Positions 1 to 12,380 of a DNA stretch of 64,000 nt are shown one piece after another. Source of the DNA: Chrysopilus asiliformis (lineage: Eukaryota; Arthropoda; Insecta; Diptera; Rhagionidae). The stretch's first letter is position 1. The number at the start of each line of letters is the position of its first letter. The translations under genes and the position numbers were made by a program. Location: the NCBI GenBank assembly GCA_964034945.1, contig OZ035960.1, positions 49,517,002-49,581,001 of the forward strand, in the 5' to 3' direction. The notes beneath the pieces are model-generated. The model worked only from the letters and a program-made list of their open reading frames with translations. It made no database searches and was not told the origin of the DNA.

Positions 1-92
1 ATCTAACGATAGATTCGATGCGTTACAAACGGTATACTGAATATAATATATGATATATATAATATATGATATATCATATAGACTATAGAGCA
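1..92 (+). mobile_element. 3' end of a GTCY-type short element (subfamily J)
   Basis: The first ~90 bases match the tail of the element ending near 23612: a stretch reading GATTCGATGCGTTACAAACG is followed by AT-rich ATATGATATATCATA and a short 'gactata' end. Only the 3' end lies in the window; the rest is upstream. It carries no coding capacity. Confidence 0.6.
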
Positions 93-1237
93 GGGGTCAT
101 CAAAGTAACTGTCGCTCTCTTTACAATCAAAATTTGTAACCACTACACATTAAAATACAGCACCGATTCCAACTCCAAAGCACGGTTGAAACCGCAACAC
201 ACAAGCATTACAGCACACATTAAAAGGTCGATTATAGGGCTACGCTGTTAAAGCCAATCTGTGTGATGAGCCAGCCGAGCCACTAGCTGATGATGCTTGC
301 TATAGTGTATAAAAATGAATAAATAAAAATTTCATTTGACTTTTTTTCAAGTTTGATGATAAACAGTAACCGTATTTAGTTCAAACATATTTATCTAACT
401 AAAAATACTTTTTCTTCCACATATGTAGGTCCTAGCGATGCGAAAAGGATTTCTCTCCTGAAAGGAAACTTTGGTTCTTGGCGGAGCAATAATTTCTCTC
501 ATCGAGTTAAATTTTTGGTTTCATTTCTATGGACAAACAAATTTACCTGACTGAGCCAAAAGTTTCTTGCAGGAGACAACCCAATTTTTAGTTTTCTTTT
601 GTGGGGAATATCCCTGCTCCATTGCGATGAACTTTTGTTGGAGGAGGGAAAGTTTGGGTCTCCCAATTAAAAGAGAATATTTTTTTTCAGTGTATCGTAA
701 TTTAATTCAGCAATATTAAATCAACAATTAATTTGTTTTGTTTTGATCTCCTGAAATTGCAGCACATTGGGACAAGTAGTTTCTGAGTGAAAGCATTTGA
801 AGCTTAATTTATGGTAAAAACTTCTTATTACAAAAACCATTTCTTCACACAAAAAATCTTTAGAAATAACAAAACTGCATTTTTTTGATACAATTTCAAA
901 TCAAAATTTTTGAAAAAAAATATGTTTAATAGGTAAAAATCAGAAAAAAAAGAATTACGCAGCAGTTGATTTTTGTTTTTTAAATAAATACGCTATATAC
1001 AAAAGCTAACTGAGGAATGCGCCGCAGGCGAATATTTTATCATATTTAAGATCAGATATAAATATTGCATGGGACCCAAAAATCTAGGTTCCATATTTCA
1101 ATTTTGATATTTCATGACAGTATTAACTTCGGGCCCTAGCGGCGGGCCTGGGCAAATTTCTTGTTTATCCATTGATGATTCGCCCCTGAATATATTTGTA
1201 TAATAACACCGCACCACTACTCACAATTAAAATCAAT
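93..1237. other. Unassigned AT-rich intergenic DNA
   Basis: No coding region, repeat ends or RNA gene recognised. A short GC-rich patch at about 1131-1150 is the only compositional irregularity. Short open frames here resemble no known protein. Confidence 0.4.
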
Positions 1238-1893
1238 GGGTGCATTCAGCGACCTAAGCCGCTCAGCATCACTCTAGAGCGAAAAAGGTGCTCAATTACT
1301 GAACGCAATCGCTACAGAGCGGCTCAACTGAGCAGCTCACATTTTTTCTGAGCGTAAAAGAACTCCGCCCAGTAGCTGAGCAAATGTCAAATGAAGAATT
1401 ACATAACCTCAATTCATGAGTAAAAATGACGACGGAATTAAATGGTGTTATTTATAATATTTATAGTTATTTATGTTATTTATAATACGGGAAGCCTCAT
1501 GGAAGTTCTTGCTGAGCAAACGGGAATGGAAATAGTCGGCGTTGCGGAAAATGTTGGCGAAAGAGTTCAGGAGTGTACTTCAGTAGTCACATCAAAATAA
1601 TCCCGGTTTCTATCAGGCTTCGAAGTTCGAATGGAGGTTACTTGAAATGAGTATTACATTCGTCAACCAACATTGCGATGGGCTCCAAATTTAACATATC
1701 TGACGCGCAAATACCGAATATTGTGAAAATAATTATATCTCGGTCCATCTTCCACTATAACCCCGAATATTTTGACAGTTTTATGTGCACGGCTCAGTAG
1801 CGGTGCATTCAGTAAACACTGAGCGGCTCAGCTGAGCGGTTTTTTGAGACACACTGAGCCGCTCCAGAGCAGATCGGGTCGCTGAATGCACCC
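1238..1893. mobile_element. Non-autonomous TIR element, 656 bp, 3-bp AAT duplication
   Basis: The ends are a 17-bp perfect inverted repeat (GGGTGCATTCAGCGACC at 1238 and its reverse complement ending at 1893). AAT flanks both sides (1235-1237 and 1894-1896). Just inside both ends are repeated copies of a GAGCGGCTCA motif, as expected for subterminal binding repeats. No transposase is visible. The 3-bp duplication suggests a PIF/Harbinger-type MITE, but AAT is not the usual TWA, so the superfamily is uncertain. Confidence 0.75.
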
Positions 1894-1896
1894 AAT

Positions 1897-2570
1897 AATT
1901 ATTCAAAATTATTATTAATATTAGATTATAATCTCAAGAAATTTTATCGACTACTACGAAAAGCAATCTCATTAACTTAAGAAATAATAAAAAAAAGACA
2001 TGTAAAATTCGATTCTTTTAATTGCATTTTAAAATTGACACTTTTGCACACATTTTTCAATATAATAATTGCTATACAAAATAATATATACAAAATAAAC
2101 CTTAAAATACTTTCAAAAATCGAAATTAATAAGAAAGAACGGAATTTTAAAGATTTTGCAGATGGAAGGTTTTTTGAACTCTTTCTTATTTTTAAAAATC
2201 TCTTTATCGCTGGTGATAAATTTTGAGTCTGTATGGGATGAAAGAAAGCTGAAAAACGAAAAAGCAGTAAGAAAATGCATAAAATAATAAGATATTGATT
2301 CGTTGTCATGAACACAAATGTCCATCTAGTTGAAATCAAATAAATTTCAGTGCTGACCATTGGAGGCTTGATTCCCACATCTTGAGAGAAGTGCCATTAG
2401 AATTAACGATAATTGCCCTTAGCGAGCCAATCAACTCACTTAACAACTCATCACACACTCGGCCTGATGACTGGTCGATCAGTGATCGGGTGAAGGTTCT
2501 ATTGATCTTCTGTCTAAAGGTGCCGACAGCGTCACGGACAAGTTGTTTGAAAGTCGGCGCGACGGCGTCT
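1897..2570. other. Unassigned DNA
   Basis: AT-rich from 1900 to about 2340, then more balanced composition from 2360 to 2570. The open frames on both strands are short and low-complexity. Nothing recognisable. Confidence 0.35.
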
Positions 2571-2573
2571 TAA

Positions 2574-2932
2574 TCCCAATGCACACGAAGCAACTCAAAG
2601 GAAACTGAATTGATTTGTGATTGAAATTACGAACTCGCTACTAACTTATAAGTGCTGCAGTTCCGCAGTTTTCGAAATCGGTAGTTTCTGTTTAAACACA
2701 AGAAAAAACATTAAGAAAGACAAGAAAATATCGTTGAATCCGACGAGAAACTAGGCTACTCAAATCACTTTCCACTTCCAACTGATTACTTACGCATTTG
2801 TGACTGGTTAGTGATCAGTAGCGCCGTCTGCAGTGTCCCATTCAATTTTAAAGGTTCTGACTCATTGCGGATTGGTTAGTTTTTTGTATCAGTGATCAGT
2901 TTCTTTTGAGTTGCTACGTGTGTACTGGGCCT
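2574..2932. mobile_element. PIF/Harbinger-like MITE, 359 bp, TAA duplication
   Basis: The left end (CCCAATGCACACGAAGCAAC) and right end (GTTGCTACGTGTGTACTGGG) form an imperfect inverted repeat of about 37 bp. TAA lies on both sides (2571-2573 and 2933-2935), the typical PIF/Harbinger target duplication. The interior contains several copies of a 'gatcagtgatc' phrase and no coding region. Confidence 0.65.
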
Positions 2933-2935
2933 TAA

Positions 2936-4430
2936 ACTGATCTTGAGTTGATATTCCGGTCAAGGCAAATCATCACATTTGGATACTTAGATTGCAGGGA
3001 GGTTGGACAGGTTGCCATCGCTCCTCAAAATATCTGTTGCTACGATTGTCTTACGTCCATTCTCGATCGGGCGTTGTCTGCGTGCCCAAACGGAATTCCT
3101 CGAAAAGAAATGTGTGTGATCGGATTTGAAGTGACATAAATAAGATGACCAAAGAGAAAGAAGCAAAGAAATTCTGTCGTCCGCCATTATCCCATCACTA
3201 CACTCCGTAGGGACAACATGGACTTCCAGTGGTTCCGCAGTCCTCAGGGTCGATCCCTTTCGGTCGCTGCTTTTGTCTTTTCCACGTTAAGTGGGTTGTA
3301 CGACAACGAAAGATCTAAAGGAGGTTCCTGTAATTTGTTGTCTTGCCGAAAATTTATTGGAATGATCGACGAATGTGACATAGTATCATGCTGCGATGTC
3401 CCCTAATGGAGTTTGAATGTTCGTTGGGGGTTTGGTATCGGATCCAGTTCGATCACTGACATTTTGATTACTTTATTGCCACTTGCCTATCAAAATATTT
3501 CACTTGTTTGGAATTGAATTTAACTTTGATGTTTTTCTGTACTTTTTTGTGTAGTCGTTTAAAATACTGAAATTTTTATTTTGACGGTTTTCTCAAACAT
3601 ATCAAAAAAGTAGCGCTACAATTGCCAGAGCTGTAGCTATTTAAATCATCAAGGGAGATATTCAAATTATTTTTCTAAAAAAAGAAACTTTTTTTAATTG
3701 AGAGCAAGTTTTATATACAACAACCGAAAAAGGATCGAAAAAACTTCAACTTTTTTTCTCCACTATTCGACCCGTAGGGGAACGGATTTGGAATTCGCTT
3801 GAAAATCTGTTTAAACATTTTTACTTATACGTAGTATAATAAAGTATTGTATTTATAAAAAAATTCGACCTCCTCATTTTGCCTAAAAATACTTCCCGAG
3901 TACTCCTGAGTCGATTCGAGCATTATTACAAAATTGTCTTTCTGTCTGTCAATCTGTGTACAAGATTTCTCAAAAACTAATAGAGCTACTAGAGCCATGA
4001 AATTTTACACGCATGTTTGTTATTGGAATGGGACAATCCTGTCAACTTTTGGGGGAAATCCGTTAACGGGAAGTAAGCCAAATGGCGGCTTTTTAAAAAT
4101 CGCAAGTTCGTATTTTGTTATTTCTCCGAAACTATGAGTTTTTCGGAAATCTTATGTTTAACAAGAGTTGGAGACAATAAATTTTTTTACATCTTTGTCT
4201 TTTACTAGAACCTCTTGTGTCAAGCCGTTATCGAAATATACCGGTTTTTTCAAAAAATCAGTTGTCTGCGATTATCTCAAAAAAGATCGGAGTTTTGATG
4301 GTTTGATGAAGAGAATAATGTTTGCCATAATTTTGCCTTTTAAGGTTACCGTGATCGAGATATTATAATTAAAAATTTAAAAAATGTATTTTTGCCAATT
4401 GCTTGCTCCCTAACCCTTTTTCGAGTAAAA
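2936..4430. other. Unassigned DNA, possibly old repeat remnants at 3890-4430
   Basis: No gene recognised. From about 3890 the sequence has a 'gtctgtctgtcaatctgtgtac' stretch followed by short phrases like those in the GTCY elements ('attttgccttttaaggttaccgtgatcgagatatt'), so it may be a diverged relative. The evidence is weak. Confidence 0.3.
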
Positions 4431-5005
4431 AAACATAACAAAAGCTATAATTGCCTATCTGGCAATTATTGAAAACTCGTATGGTGATATGGCATTGTTC
4501 GAGGTTTAAGTAAACAGCGAAAGTTGTATCAAAATTCCACTTTGAAGTCAAACTTTCCAATAAGATTTTTTTAAAATCCATTCCAATCGGATTTTGATGT
4601 ATGAGAATTTTATGTAGAATCATATCCTAAACAACTTTGTTCTTGGACTTTTTTGATAAGATGCACCATTTTCGAGATATTCACAAAAACCGTTTTCGTT
4701 CGTATGGGGGGTACCCCCCCTAATGGTCCATTTTTGTCCATTAACGAACTTAGCCTCGCATTTTACGAAAAACGGATCTGTGCAAAATTTCAAGTCTCTA
4801 GCTTAATCCGTGCACTCGCAATCCGCGCCACAGATGGACAGACAGACGGACGGACGGACAGACGGACGGACATGCAAAAATTAATTATTTTTATCATTCT
4901 AAACACACTGGTATAATTCATTTTTTTGTGTGATCATGGGATCTTGGCGTTACAAACGGTAAGGCAAAGTTAATATAACCTTTGGTTTCACCATACGGGT
5001 ATAAA
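4431..5005 (+). mobile_element. GTCY-microsatellite short element, copy A
   Basis: The left end is ACATAACAAAAGCTATAATTGCC. Next come a conserved central block, a GACGGACA-type microsatellite (about 4833-4871), a block containing TTGGCGTTACAAACGGTAAG, and the right end CACCATACGGGTATAAA. At least eight relatives occur in this window. There are no TIRs and no coding region. The short open frames rich in TDGQTDRR come from the microsatellite. The layout (internal GTCY repeat, conserved blocks, short hairpin-like ends) resembles dipteran mini-me/DINE-1 (Helentron-associated) elements; that assignment is inference. Confidence 0.8.
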
Positions 5006-5345
5006 CAGTTAAGGGCAGAATTATAGATATTGAAATTTTTTATCTTTTATCGTTATCGAGATATTTCAGATTTTTAAAATAAAAATTCATATTTTTATAT
5101 AAACTAATATTTGGTTCGTCATGTAAGTTCTGCAGAAACGTAGATTTTGTATAAAAACGTAATGTGCTGTTTACACCAGATTTTTTTTTTTAAATTTTGG
5201 GCCCCTGTTATGAGTTCAAGTGATACCAGATCAGGGGTTTGTTGGAATGAGTCGTGCAGGGTAGACTTTAGTTGGCAACAAATGTTTTTTCGAGTGATAA
5301 AAATCTCATAGGTAGTGAGGGGATGAGAAGGGACAATTATATAAT
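5006..5345. other. Unassigned AT-rich DNA
   Basis: Spacer between GTCY copy A and the family Y copy. No gene or repeat end recognised. Confidence 0.35.
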
Positions 5346-6060
5346 ACTAGCAAACCCTTCGTTGCCAGCTTAAAGTTTTTTGTATAAATTTAAGAATGCC
5401 AAAAAACCGTAAATAACTTAAAAACTTTTGGGAAAAAACGTTATACTTACAGGACCTTCCGTTTTGAATTTTGAAATTCCATCACCAGAGAAAACCTCCC
5501 AAAGCCAGTTTTTCGGAGACAAAATTAGAAAAAGGACATTTGCGTGATAAGTAACCCTGAAAACCTCTCAACACCAGCTTTTGCGAGAAAAAATGGAAAA
5601 AAAACATTTGCGTTATCCTTTTAGGACCTTCCGTTTAGAATTTTAAAAATCTAAAGGCCTGTGTCCACATGGAAGTTTAATTGCAGAAGTCGCTTCCAGA
5701 AGAGATTTCTGGTGTCACAACTTCTGGAAGTTCACTTGCAGTTAGTGTTTCCACGGGAAGAACTTCCAGAAGTCTCTGCTAGAAGCGACTTCTGCAAATA
5801 AACTTCCATGTGGACACAGGCCTTAACACCGCATTCGCGATCAGCGAACCCAGAAACCCTATATTGCCAATTTTTCCTGGGAAAAATGAGAAGAAGGATA
5901 TTTGCGTTATCCTTACAGGACCTTTTGTTTCGAATTTTGGAATTCGCGACACTGTTAGGGGAGAGGAAGCTTCGTCGGTGTGTGACGATGTTATTAAGCT
6001 CCATTTACAAAACTGGAAAAAAGAGTGACGATGGCTCGAAAATACAAAAATTACCATGAC
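5346..6060 (+). repeat. Dispersed family Y copy (units of ~120 bp), interrupted
   Basis: It begins with 'ctagcaaacccttcgttgccagc', whose reverse complement is at 9265-9290. It then carries several diverged units containing 'ttatccttacaggaccttccgttt' and 'gaattttgaaaatct', the same unit found at 27490-27800 and amplified at 29.9-31.9 kb. A MITE (5655-5823) is inserted in one unit. The family has no visible coding capacity. Confidence 0.65.
5655..5823. mobile_element. PIF/Harbinger-like foldback MITE, 169 bp, TAA duplication
   Basis: Long inverted arms start AGGCCTGTGTCCACATGGAA and end in the reverse complement. They include a repeated AAGTCGCTTC..AGAAG palindromic pattern. TAA flanks both sides (5652-5654 and 5824-5826). 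The uninterrupted sequence can be seen in other family Y copies, where 'aaaatctaacaccgga' is continuous. This shows an insertion into a TAA site. Confidence 0.88.
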
Positions 6061-8095
6061 ATATTTTATGGACAGACCCTATAGATTTAACGAAATTAAA
6101 TATTTATTTTTATTTCTTTGAAATACAAAAACTGATAAAAGTTTCCGAACAAAAAAAAATGTTTTCAAGCAATTTTATAAGCAAAATATTTCTTAAAATA
6201 GTTTTCAAAAAAATTCTAGCGCAATATAAACTTTTAATTACCCCTAGAGTAATATAATATGCTGCGAAATAAATTTATTAATTAAAATTTTTACGAAACC
6301 ACAGTAATCATTAAAATGCAGTTAATCAACTTTTGTAGCATAGTGGAAAACTAATTGAAAAATGCTTCACCAGAACGTCGAGTTATAACGATATCAGATC
6401 CATGACTGTGATTGGATACCAACCAAGTTTCAGCCATAATGAATCCACGACGATAGGTTAATATCATCTTCCATCGTACATCAAATCTGTCATGGTCATC
6501 AATCAATACGAGCAGTTGGTAACCACCTTCGAATATAAACGTTGCAATTATAAGATTTCTTGCATTCCATCGTATCAATCAGCGAACAGCAGGGGCATCA
6601 ACTATAGAGGCCTACGATCAAGCGATAGGCCAATCTCACCTGGTCAAACCTCTTTACCAACAAGGTACCAACTTCTTCAGTAATTCAATTGTATGATTTT
6701 CTTGTTTTAGCGTTTCGGAATATACGAATTACCGTGTGGCGAATGGCAGTGATTCGTGAATAGCATAGTTTAAAAGATGGTCTTGCCTATTGCACAAAAA
6801 CAAAACCTTATCCATAATGCAGGCCAATAAATTTCTCCCGTGATCGACCATCCCCCAATATTGCCTAAGTATGTGTTCACCTGGGGAGGCTTTAAAATTG
6901 TGGGTATGGAATATTATGCTGGCATTTCCGAGAGTTCCTCTTGTGTGTCCCCATTTCCCGAACTCAGTTTGGTTCATTTTATTCATTTGATTTCTATGGA
7001 GACGTCATAGCACTTAATAAGACGAAGGACGGTGGCTACTAGACCTCTCCATATACGGATAAACTTCTCTCCTTCAGATAGATTCACCTTTCGTATAGCA
7101 ATTGTGATTCCAACATAAGTATCTAAGTACTTACATAAATCGCATAGCATGACGGTTCTTGTTGTTGTTGTTGTTGTTGTTGTTGTGGTCTTAATCAAGA
7201 TAGCATTCGTATCTCCTGGACATGATGGTGAATTGCATCGTATTGCCTAATGGACTTCCTCTTCTACAATCACATCTTCGACTGCTTTGCCTTTTGTTGT
7301 CAATCAGAGAAAAGTCAGTCGAAGAATTGGATTTGCTAGGATTAGCAGTTCTGGCACTTAGACGTAACCACACCACATCGTTACCCAAACTGCACCAGAA
7401 ACAAAGCCGAATCAACCTGAGATTCCCATTTCAGTTCACCGAAATTTTAGCATTTTCTTATCCTTGCACATGATGGAATCGTTTCTTGTTATTATTCACC
7501 CCTTATTTTCAACCGAATCCACAGGATTTAGGTTAGGATCGTATGAAGCTGTTGTTAGGGATTATAAAGTGGCGTTCCTTCTTGTGTATTTCCTGGTTAA
7601 CTTTGTTGGATCTACAGGACGTTAGATTTTTTGCATTATATCAAACGAGATGGACATTGTCACTGGATGGTGGGTCATGGGGAGTTAATTTCCTTTGACA
7701 ACTGCTTCTACATAACCACCAATTCAATGTCTATGTCTGAAAGACGTCGTTCCAAATTTGAAATAGTCTTCGTAAATCAGTTGAAGGTAATAAACATACA
7801 GTCGAACATTGTCTTTAATTAATTTCTTTGGATTGCTGTAAAATCAAATTGTTCCATTTGCCTGATTCTAGACTCTTGTGATTTGTCTAATATCTCCCTC
7901 TGTGTTTATGTTGCAGGTAGGTGTAATATTTGGAATTTCTCAAACCAAGTATTTCTTAGAATTTTGATGTGTTTCGCACAGGGCTGTTGAGACGGAGTCG
8001 AAACAAAATTCTTGCTGTAGTAGTCGGAGTCGAATTCAGAGTGGGCAAATTTTCACAAGAGAGTTTAAGAGTCAGAGTCGGAGAAAATTGGTCGT
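6061..8095. other. Unassigned DNA with a GTT microsatellite
   Basis: More balanced composition than its surroundings between 6400 and 7900. Several open frames of 60-85 residues exist on both strands, but none matches a family I recognise. No splice-linked exon chain is evident. It could be host sequence or an old, unrecognised element. Confidence 0.35.
7159..7187. repeat. (GTT)n microsatellite
   Basis: About nine to ten consecutive TTG/GTT triplets, seen directly. Confidence 0.9.
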
Positions 8096-8905
8096 CACTC
8101 CAAAAAAGCCGAATTTTAAATACGCTATTAATGGACATAATTTTAAATTATTTTTTTCTTTTCAGTGCTTTTTTTTCTTTTCAGTTTTTTTTAAAGTCGG
8201 TTTTATTTTTTTTAGACATTTTTTTTTGTTTCGAACGTTTTTAGTTTCAATTTTTAATATGGGTAAAGCTACAAAAAACTACAAACGGATGTATCAAACA
8301 AAATGTGAATTAATAGTTTTTAATATGAACTATTATATCTTTAACCATGCGGAATCTAGCAGGGGCCTGGGTATGAGGGGAAGCGAAACAGAGAATAAAT
8401 ATGTAAAAGATCCTCCGCGGTGTCGTAATACAAAAAATTCAACTCCATATCTCAAACGATGTAGAATTTGAAGGGGGTTTGAAGGGATAAGTCCGAAGAG
8501 GAGAAATATATAAAAGAATCTTCCAGGTATTGTGCTGAACACCCCTCCAAAAATTTCCACTTGATATCTCAAACAATGTAAAATTTAGCAGGAGAGGGGG
8601 TTTAAGGGGGTAGGTTAACACGGGGGGAAGTATGTAAAATATCCTTCCTGACGTTGTACAGAATATAAAACAAAAAATTTCAGCCCGATATCTCAAGCGA
8701 TGTAGAATCTAGCAGGCGAGGGGGTATGAAAGCACTGCGCCACGGGGAGAAAATTTGCAGCGGGGCTCAACCAGGAACTTTCTCCACAACTTTCTCTTTC
8801 GGACGACCAAAATCGGTCAACCCAGTAAAAAGTTAGGCGTGAACATACATTAAAAACAAAACATAGATTCAGGTCGAATTGAGAACCTTTTCCTTTTTGG
8901 AAGTC
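8096..8905 (+). repeat. Dispersed family X, forward copy
   Basis: The left part reads CACTCCAAAAAAGCCGAATT followed by 'taaatacgctattaatggacat' and a T-rich tract ending in 'aaagtcggttttatttttttta'. The same block occurs reversed at 53830-53960 and forward at 61285-61430. The middle (about 8350-8712) has three diverged tandem units of 120-125 bp sharing 'gatatctcaaacgatgtagaat'. The right part (AAAATCGGTCAACCCAGTAA ... CCTTTTTGGAAGTCAGTTAA) is also present in the reverse copy at 53154-53290. No coding region. Element class unknown. Confidence 0.7.
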
Positions 8906-9295
8906 AGTTAAAAATGGATGTTTGTCTGTTTGAGATTACAAAACTCAAAAACTACTGGACCGATTTTTACTCGGTTTTTGTTGCAAAATGATCTGCGTTG
9001 CCAGGAGCAGGATTGTAGCTATGTTAGATTTTCAAAATTCGAAACGGAAGATCCTGTAAGGATAACGCAAATATCCTTTTTCCCATTTTTCCCCGGAAAA
9101 ATTGGCATTATGGGGTTTTTGGGGTCGCTGATCACAAATCCGGGATTAGATTTTCAAAATTCGAAACAGAAGGTCATGTAAGGATAATGTTTTTTCCGAA
9201 AAGTTTTTAAGTTATATATGGCTTTTTGGCATTATAAAATTTATACAAAAAACTTAAAGCTGGCAACGAAGGGTCTGGTAGTAATTTCTGAAATT
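8906..9295 (-). repeat. Dispersed family Y, reverse copy
   Basis: It contains 'aaactcaaaaactactggaccg' and 'gatctgcgttgccaggagca', two short units with 'gtaaggataacgcaaatatcc', and the terminal 'aaagctggcaacgaagggtctggtagt'. This is the reverse complement of the copy at 27435-27935. It abuts the right end of family X directly. Confidence 0.7.
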
Positions 9296-11190
9296 AAAAA
9301 AAAAAAATCGCAGGTGTAAACGGGGCTTAAAACACTATTTTTAATTTAAATGGATTTCTTCCCATGTTGTCAGTGTAGTTTAGTGCCGAAATCACCCCAA
9401 ATCGCCGAAATTTGATCAAAATTGAAACTGATGTTAACTTTATGTAACAAAGGTTGTAAATATTCTTTGGAAAATATAATCAAAAGTATCTTTCGCTCCG
9501 AATGCACTTTAGAAAAACGAAAATAGGAAATTATGTCTAGTGAAACAATACAAAGTTACTTGAAAATTTATTATACCTGCTTGTATGTAGATAAAGTTTT
9601 CTTATGTATATAACGCTAGACAGTTCTGTATCTGTCTGTCCATCTGTCTCTCTGAATGTCACTTAAAACCATAGAACTTGAAAGACAAGATGATGCTCTC
9701 AATTTCGAAAGGATATAGTTGCATCCTTTTGGTCATATAGAAACAATACTTCTAAATATCCAAACATACAGTTATGCATGTACATAACAGAATTAACCAG
9801 TATTTGTACATTTGTGTAAAATACATCCTGAAATCATTTCGTATAAATAGTTTCTATGATAGTGTACACGATCAGGGTGTAGAATTTGGCCGGGTCCATT
9901 GCTATATAGAAGATTCAGTGAGTTATTTGTCGACTGACATGTCGATTCTTCGACCAACTTAGATAATAGTCGGATATTTCTTAGATGGGGTTATTTTGCA
10001 ACACAATGCCAAATCACTCATTGTACTACAAAAGAATATGTTCGAATTTCAAGAGACTCTAGCTTAATATTGAATGGCAAAGTTGCATCTATCCAAATAT
10101 ATCCACCATGTAACTGAATGTAACTGAATCATCTTATATAAGACAAGCCACTCAAGTTGGAAGTTAGTGCAAGTCACTTGATTTGTCAATCTAAGGCTAA
10201 AGCTTTGTAATTCTCTGACTGTACAGACGTAGGTAAAATGCATGTCCAGGGTAAATCTTATCTTTTCATTGTTAGATAGAAGTTGATGTCTGAAAATACA
10301 ACTCGAGAGATGGATAGAATTTACTTGAATAGTTCGCCTACAAACCAATTCCTTACTAGTGTCACTTAGAATAAATTCGGGGACCATATAGTCTCCTCTC
10401 GGATTAATATTGATTGAAGTTACTAAAAAAAAAGATCCATAGGCTAATCTAAGTGAGTGTCAGTTCTGATTTTGATTACTGTTCAATGACTTTGATTATT
10501 GATTGACTAATTTTTGGTGTGGTTTATAAAATCGATATGGAAGTTTTTGTAAATTTTAATATTAATTCCAAAAAAAAAACTTTTCTTGTTCGACGTTATT
10601 AGATATGTTAAATAAGTTGACTCGTACATCGAAAGAAAATCCGCACTGGAAAAGACACTCTAAAGTATCGAAGAATTGTGTTTTACTCTTAAGATACTAA
10701 GATGAAAACCATAAAATAATATGGACGAAAAAATATGGAGCTTTGAACGAAAAAATAGGAAATATGCGCCGCTGGCGAAAACATTCCATATTCCAAATAC
10801 ATACGTCCTAATTCCTAATTCTTAATACTAATTCAGATATACCCTTTCTTCCAAAACCGCAGACTAAACACCTTTGGCAGCCGCTTCTTAAAACCACTGG
10901 ACATCGGTAAGATCCCTCCGAATAAAATTTACAGCTTCATTAGTGGATCCAGAAGATTCTTGCATGAGTAAGCTAGTAATAGCCAAAACCCTACAACAAA
11001 GCACAATGCACCCAACTGTTGGTCTAAGTGCTTTTAGGGGCTGAGTACATCGGCTCCATTCATATTATCTATCTCTATCTAATTCAGATATACGCGCTCT
11101 ATTCAAAAATGCGCCGCAGGCAAAAAAAATAATTATTTATAGCTATCTCAGGCTGAAATCGAACCCAAAAAACTTTTACATGATAATTTA
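9296..11190. other. Unassigned DNA
   Basis: No recognisable gene. A 107-residue open frame on the reverse strand at 10064-10387 has no family resemblance that I can name. Fragments reading 'gcgccgctggcga' and 'gcgccgcaggc' recur at about 1020, 10765, 11110 and 11780, and may be scraps of one old dispersed repeat. Confidence 0.3.
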
Positions 11191-11194
11191 CTTG

Positions 11195-12380
11195 GATTAG
11201 GAATCGGATTTTCGTCCCCGAAAACTATGTCTAACCAAATTTCATCAAACATACAAACAGAAGGGATGGTTTACATCCGACAGTTTATTTCCCGAATTTT
11301 ATTCTTCGACACTAAAGTCAGAAATTTATTCCTGAAAGATGAATGAACTCGAATTTTTCATATAAAACTGCTGGAATAATTTCAAATTTTGACAACTTTT
11401 GCTGCTACAGATGAATAAAATTCATGGAATAAATTCTGAACAAAATTCGCAGCGAAATTCCAGAAAAGAACTCAAGTGTAAACGTGGCATTAGGCAAATT
11501 GGGTTGGGCAGCGTTTGGTGTTCTATCAACAAAACAAAAATTAACACAAAGTTCTGATATGCAGCTTTGCGGTGAAAAATTGGAAATGTATATTCCAAAA
11601 GACCTCAAGTGTAAACAGCGCCTAAAGCAAATCGAGTTGAAAATCCCTTTTCATACTCATCGAATTTAATAAAACAAATTGGCTATTAAAATAAAGACTA
11701 ATAAAACAATAAATATGCGAAGCAAGGAAATTTTTTGTGCAAAACCTTCACCCTAAACAAAAGTTCGTTGAAAAAATGCGCCGCGGGTGAAATATACAGA
11801 AATTTCTGGCCAAAATCGACTTCAACAAGTTTTAGAGTGACCGATTATTCAGCGAGTTCTTAAAAATTGGGATAAAGTATGGTATTTCTCTATTTAGTAG
11901 GTATTTATCCATTTCTGACCGCCTTCCTAGTGCGTTTGGTGCCCCTTTTGCCTTGGACTATGTGTAGCTGTATAGCTTTTTACGGCTCTGATTTATTTCC
12001 AGTACCAGGAAGACCGAGTCATGCTCAAAATCCTCCTTTTGCTGGTTTTTTTGGGGAAAAATAAATTTACGTTATCTTTACAGAAATATTCCTGAAGTTT
12101 GAAATCCCCGATCCAAAAGGGAAAGAAAGAATATTTTTGTTATCACCATAGGACTTTTTGTTTCGAATTTGGAAATTTCAACATCAAATTTGTAATCACC
12201 GACCTGAAAAATGCCCTAATGTCATTTTTCCCGAGCAAAAATGTAAAACAGGATATTCGCGTTATCCTTTCAAGACCGTAGCGAATTTTTCCGAAGATGG
12301 GACCTAGCGGAATCGGATTTTTGTCCCCGAAAACTATGTCTAACCAAATTTTACCAAATATACAAGCATACAAACATTAA
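11195..12380 (+). repeat. Family Z repeat fragments
   Basis: Two stretches (about 11205-11265 and 12308-12375) share 'atcggattttcgtccccgaaaactatgtctaaccaaattt' followed by 'atacaaacat'. At 12010-12045 there is 'agaccgagtcatgctcaaaatcctccttttgctgg', which resembles 42965-43005. Between them are family Y-like units ('gttatccttacagaaat', 'ggatattcgcgttatcctttcaagacc'). It is a mosaic of old repeat pieces without coding capacity. Confidence 0.45.

Noticed and set aside
6351..7473. Cluster of 60-85-residue frames on both strands as a host gene
   Set aside because: No family resemblance, overlapping opposite frames and no consistent splice signals.
10064..10387. 107-residue reverse frame as a retroelement polyprotein piece
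   Set aside because: No reverse-transcriptase, protease or integrase motif could be identified.
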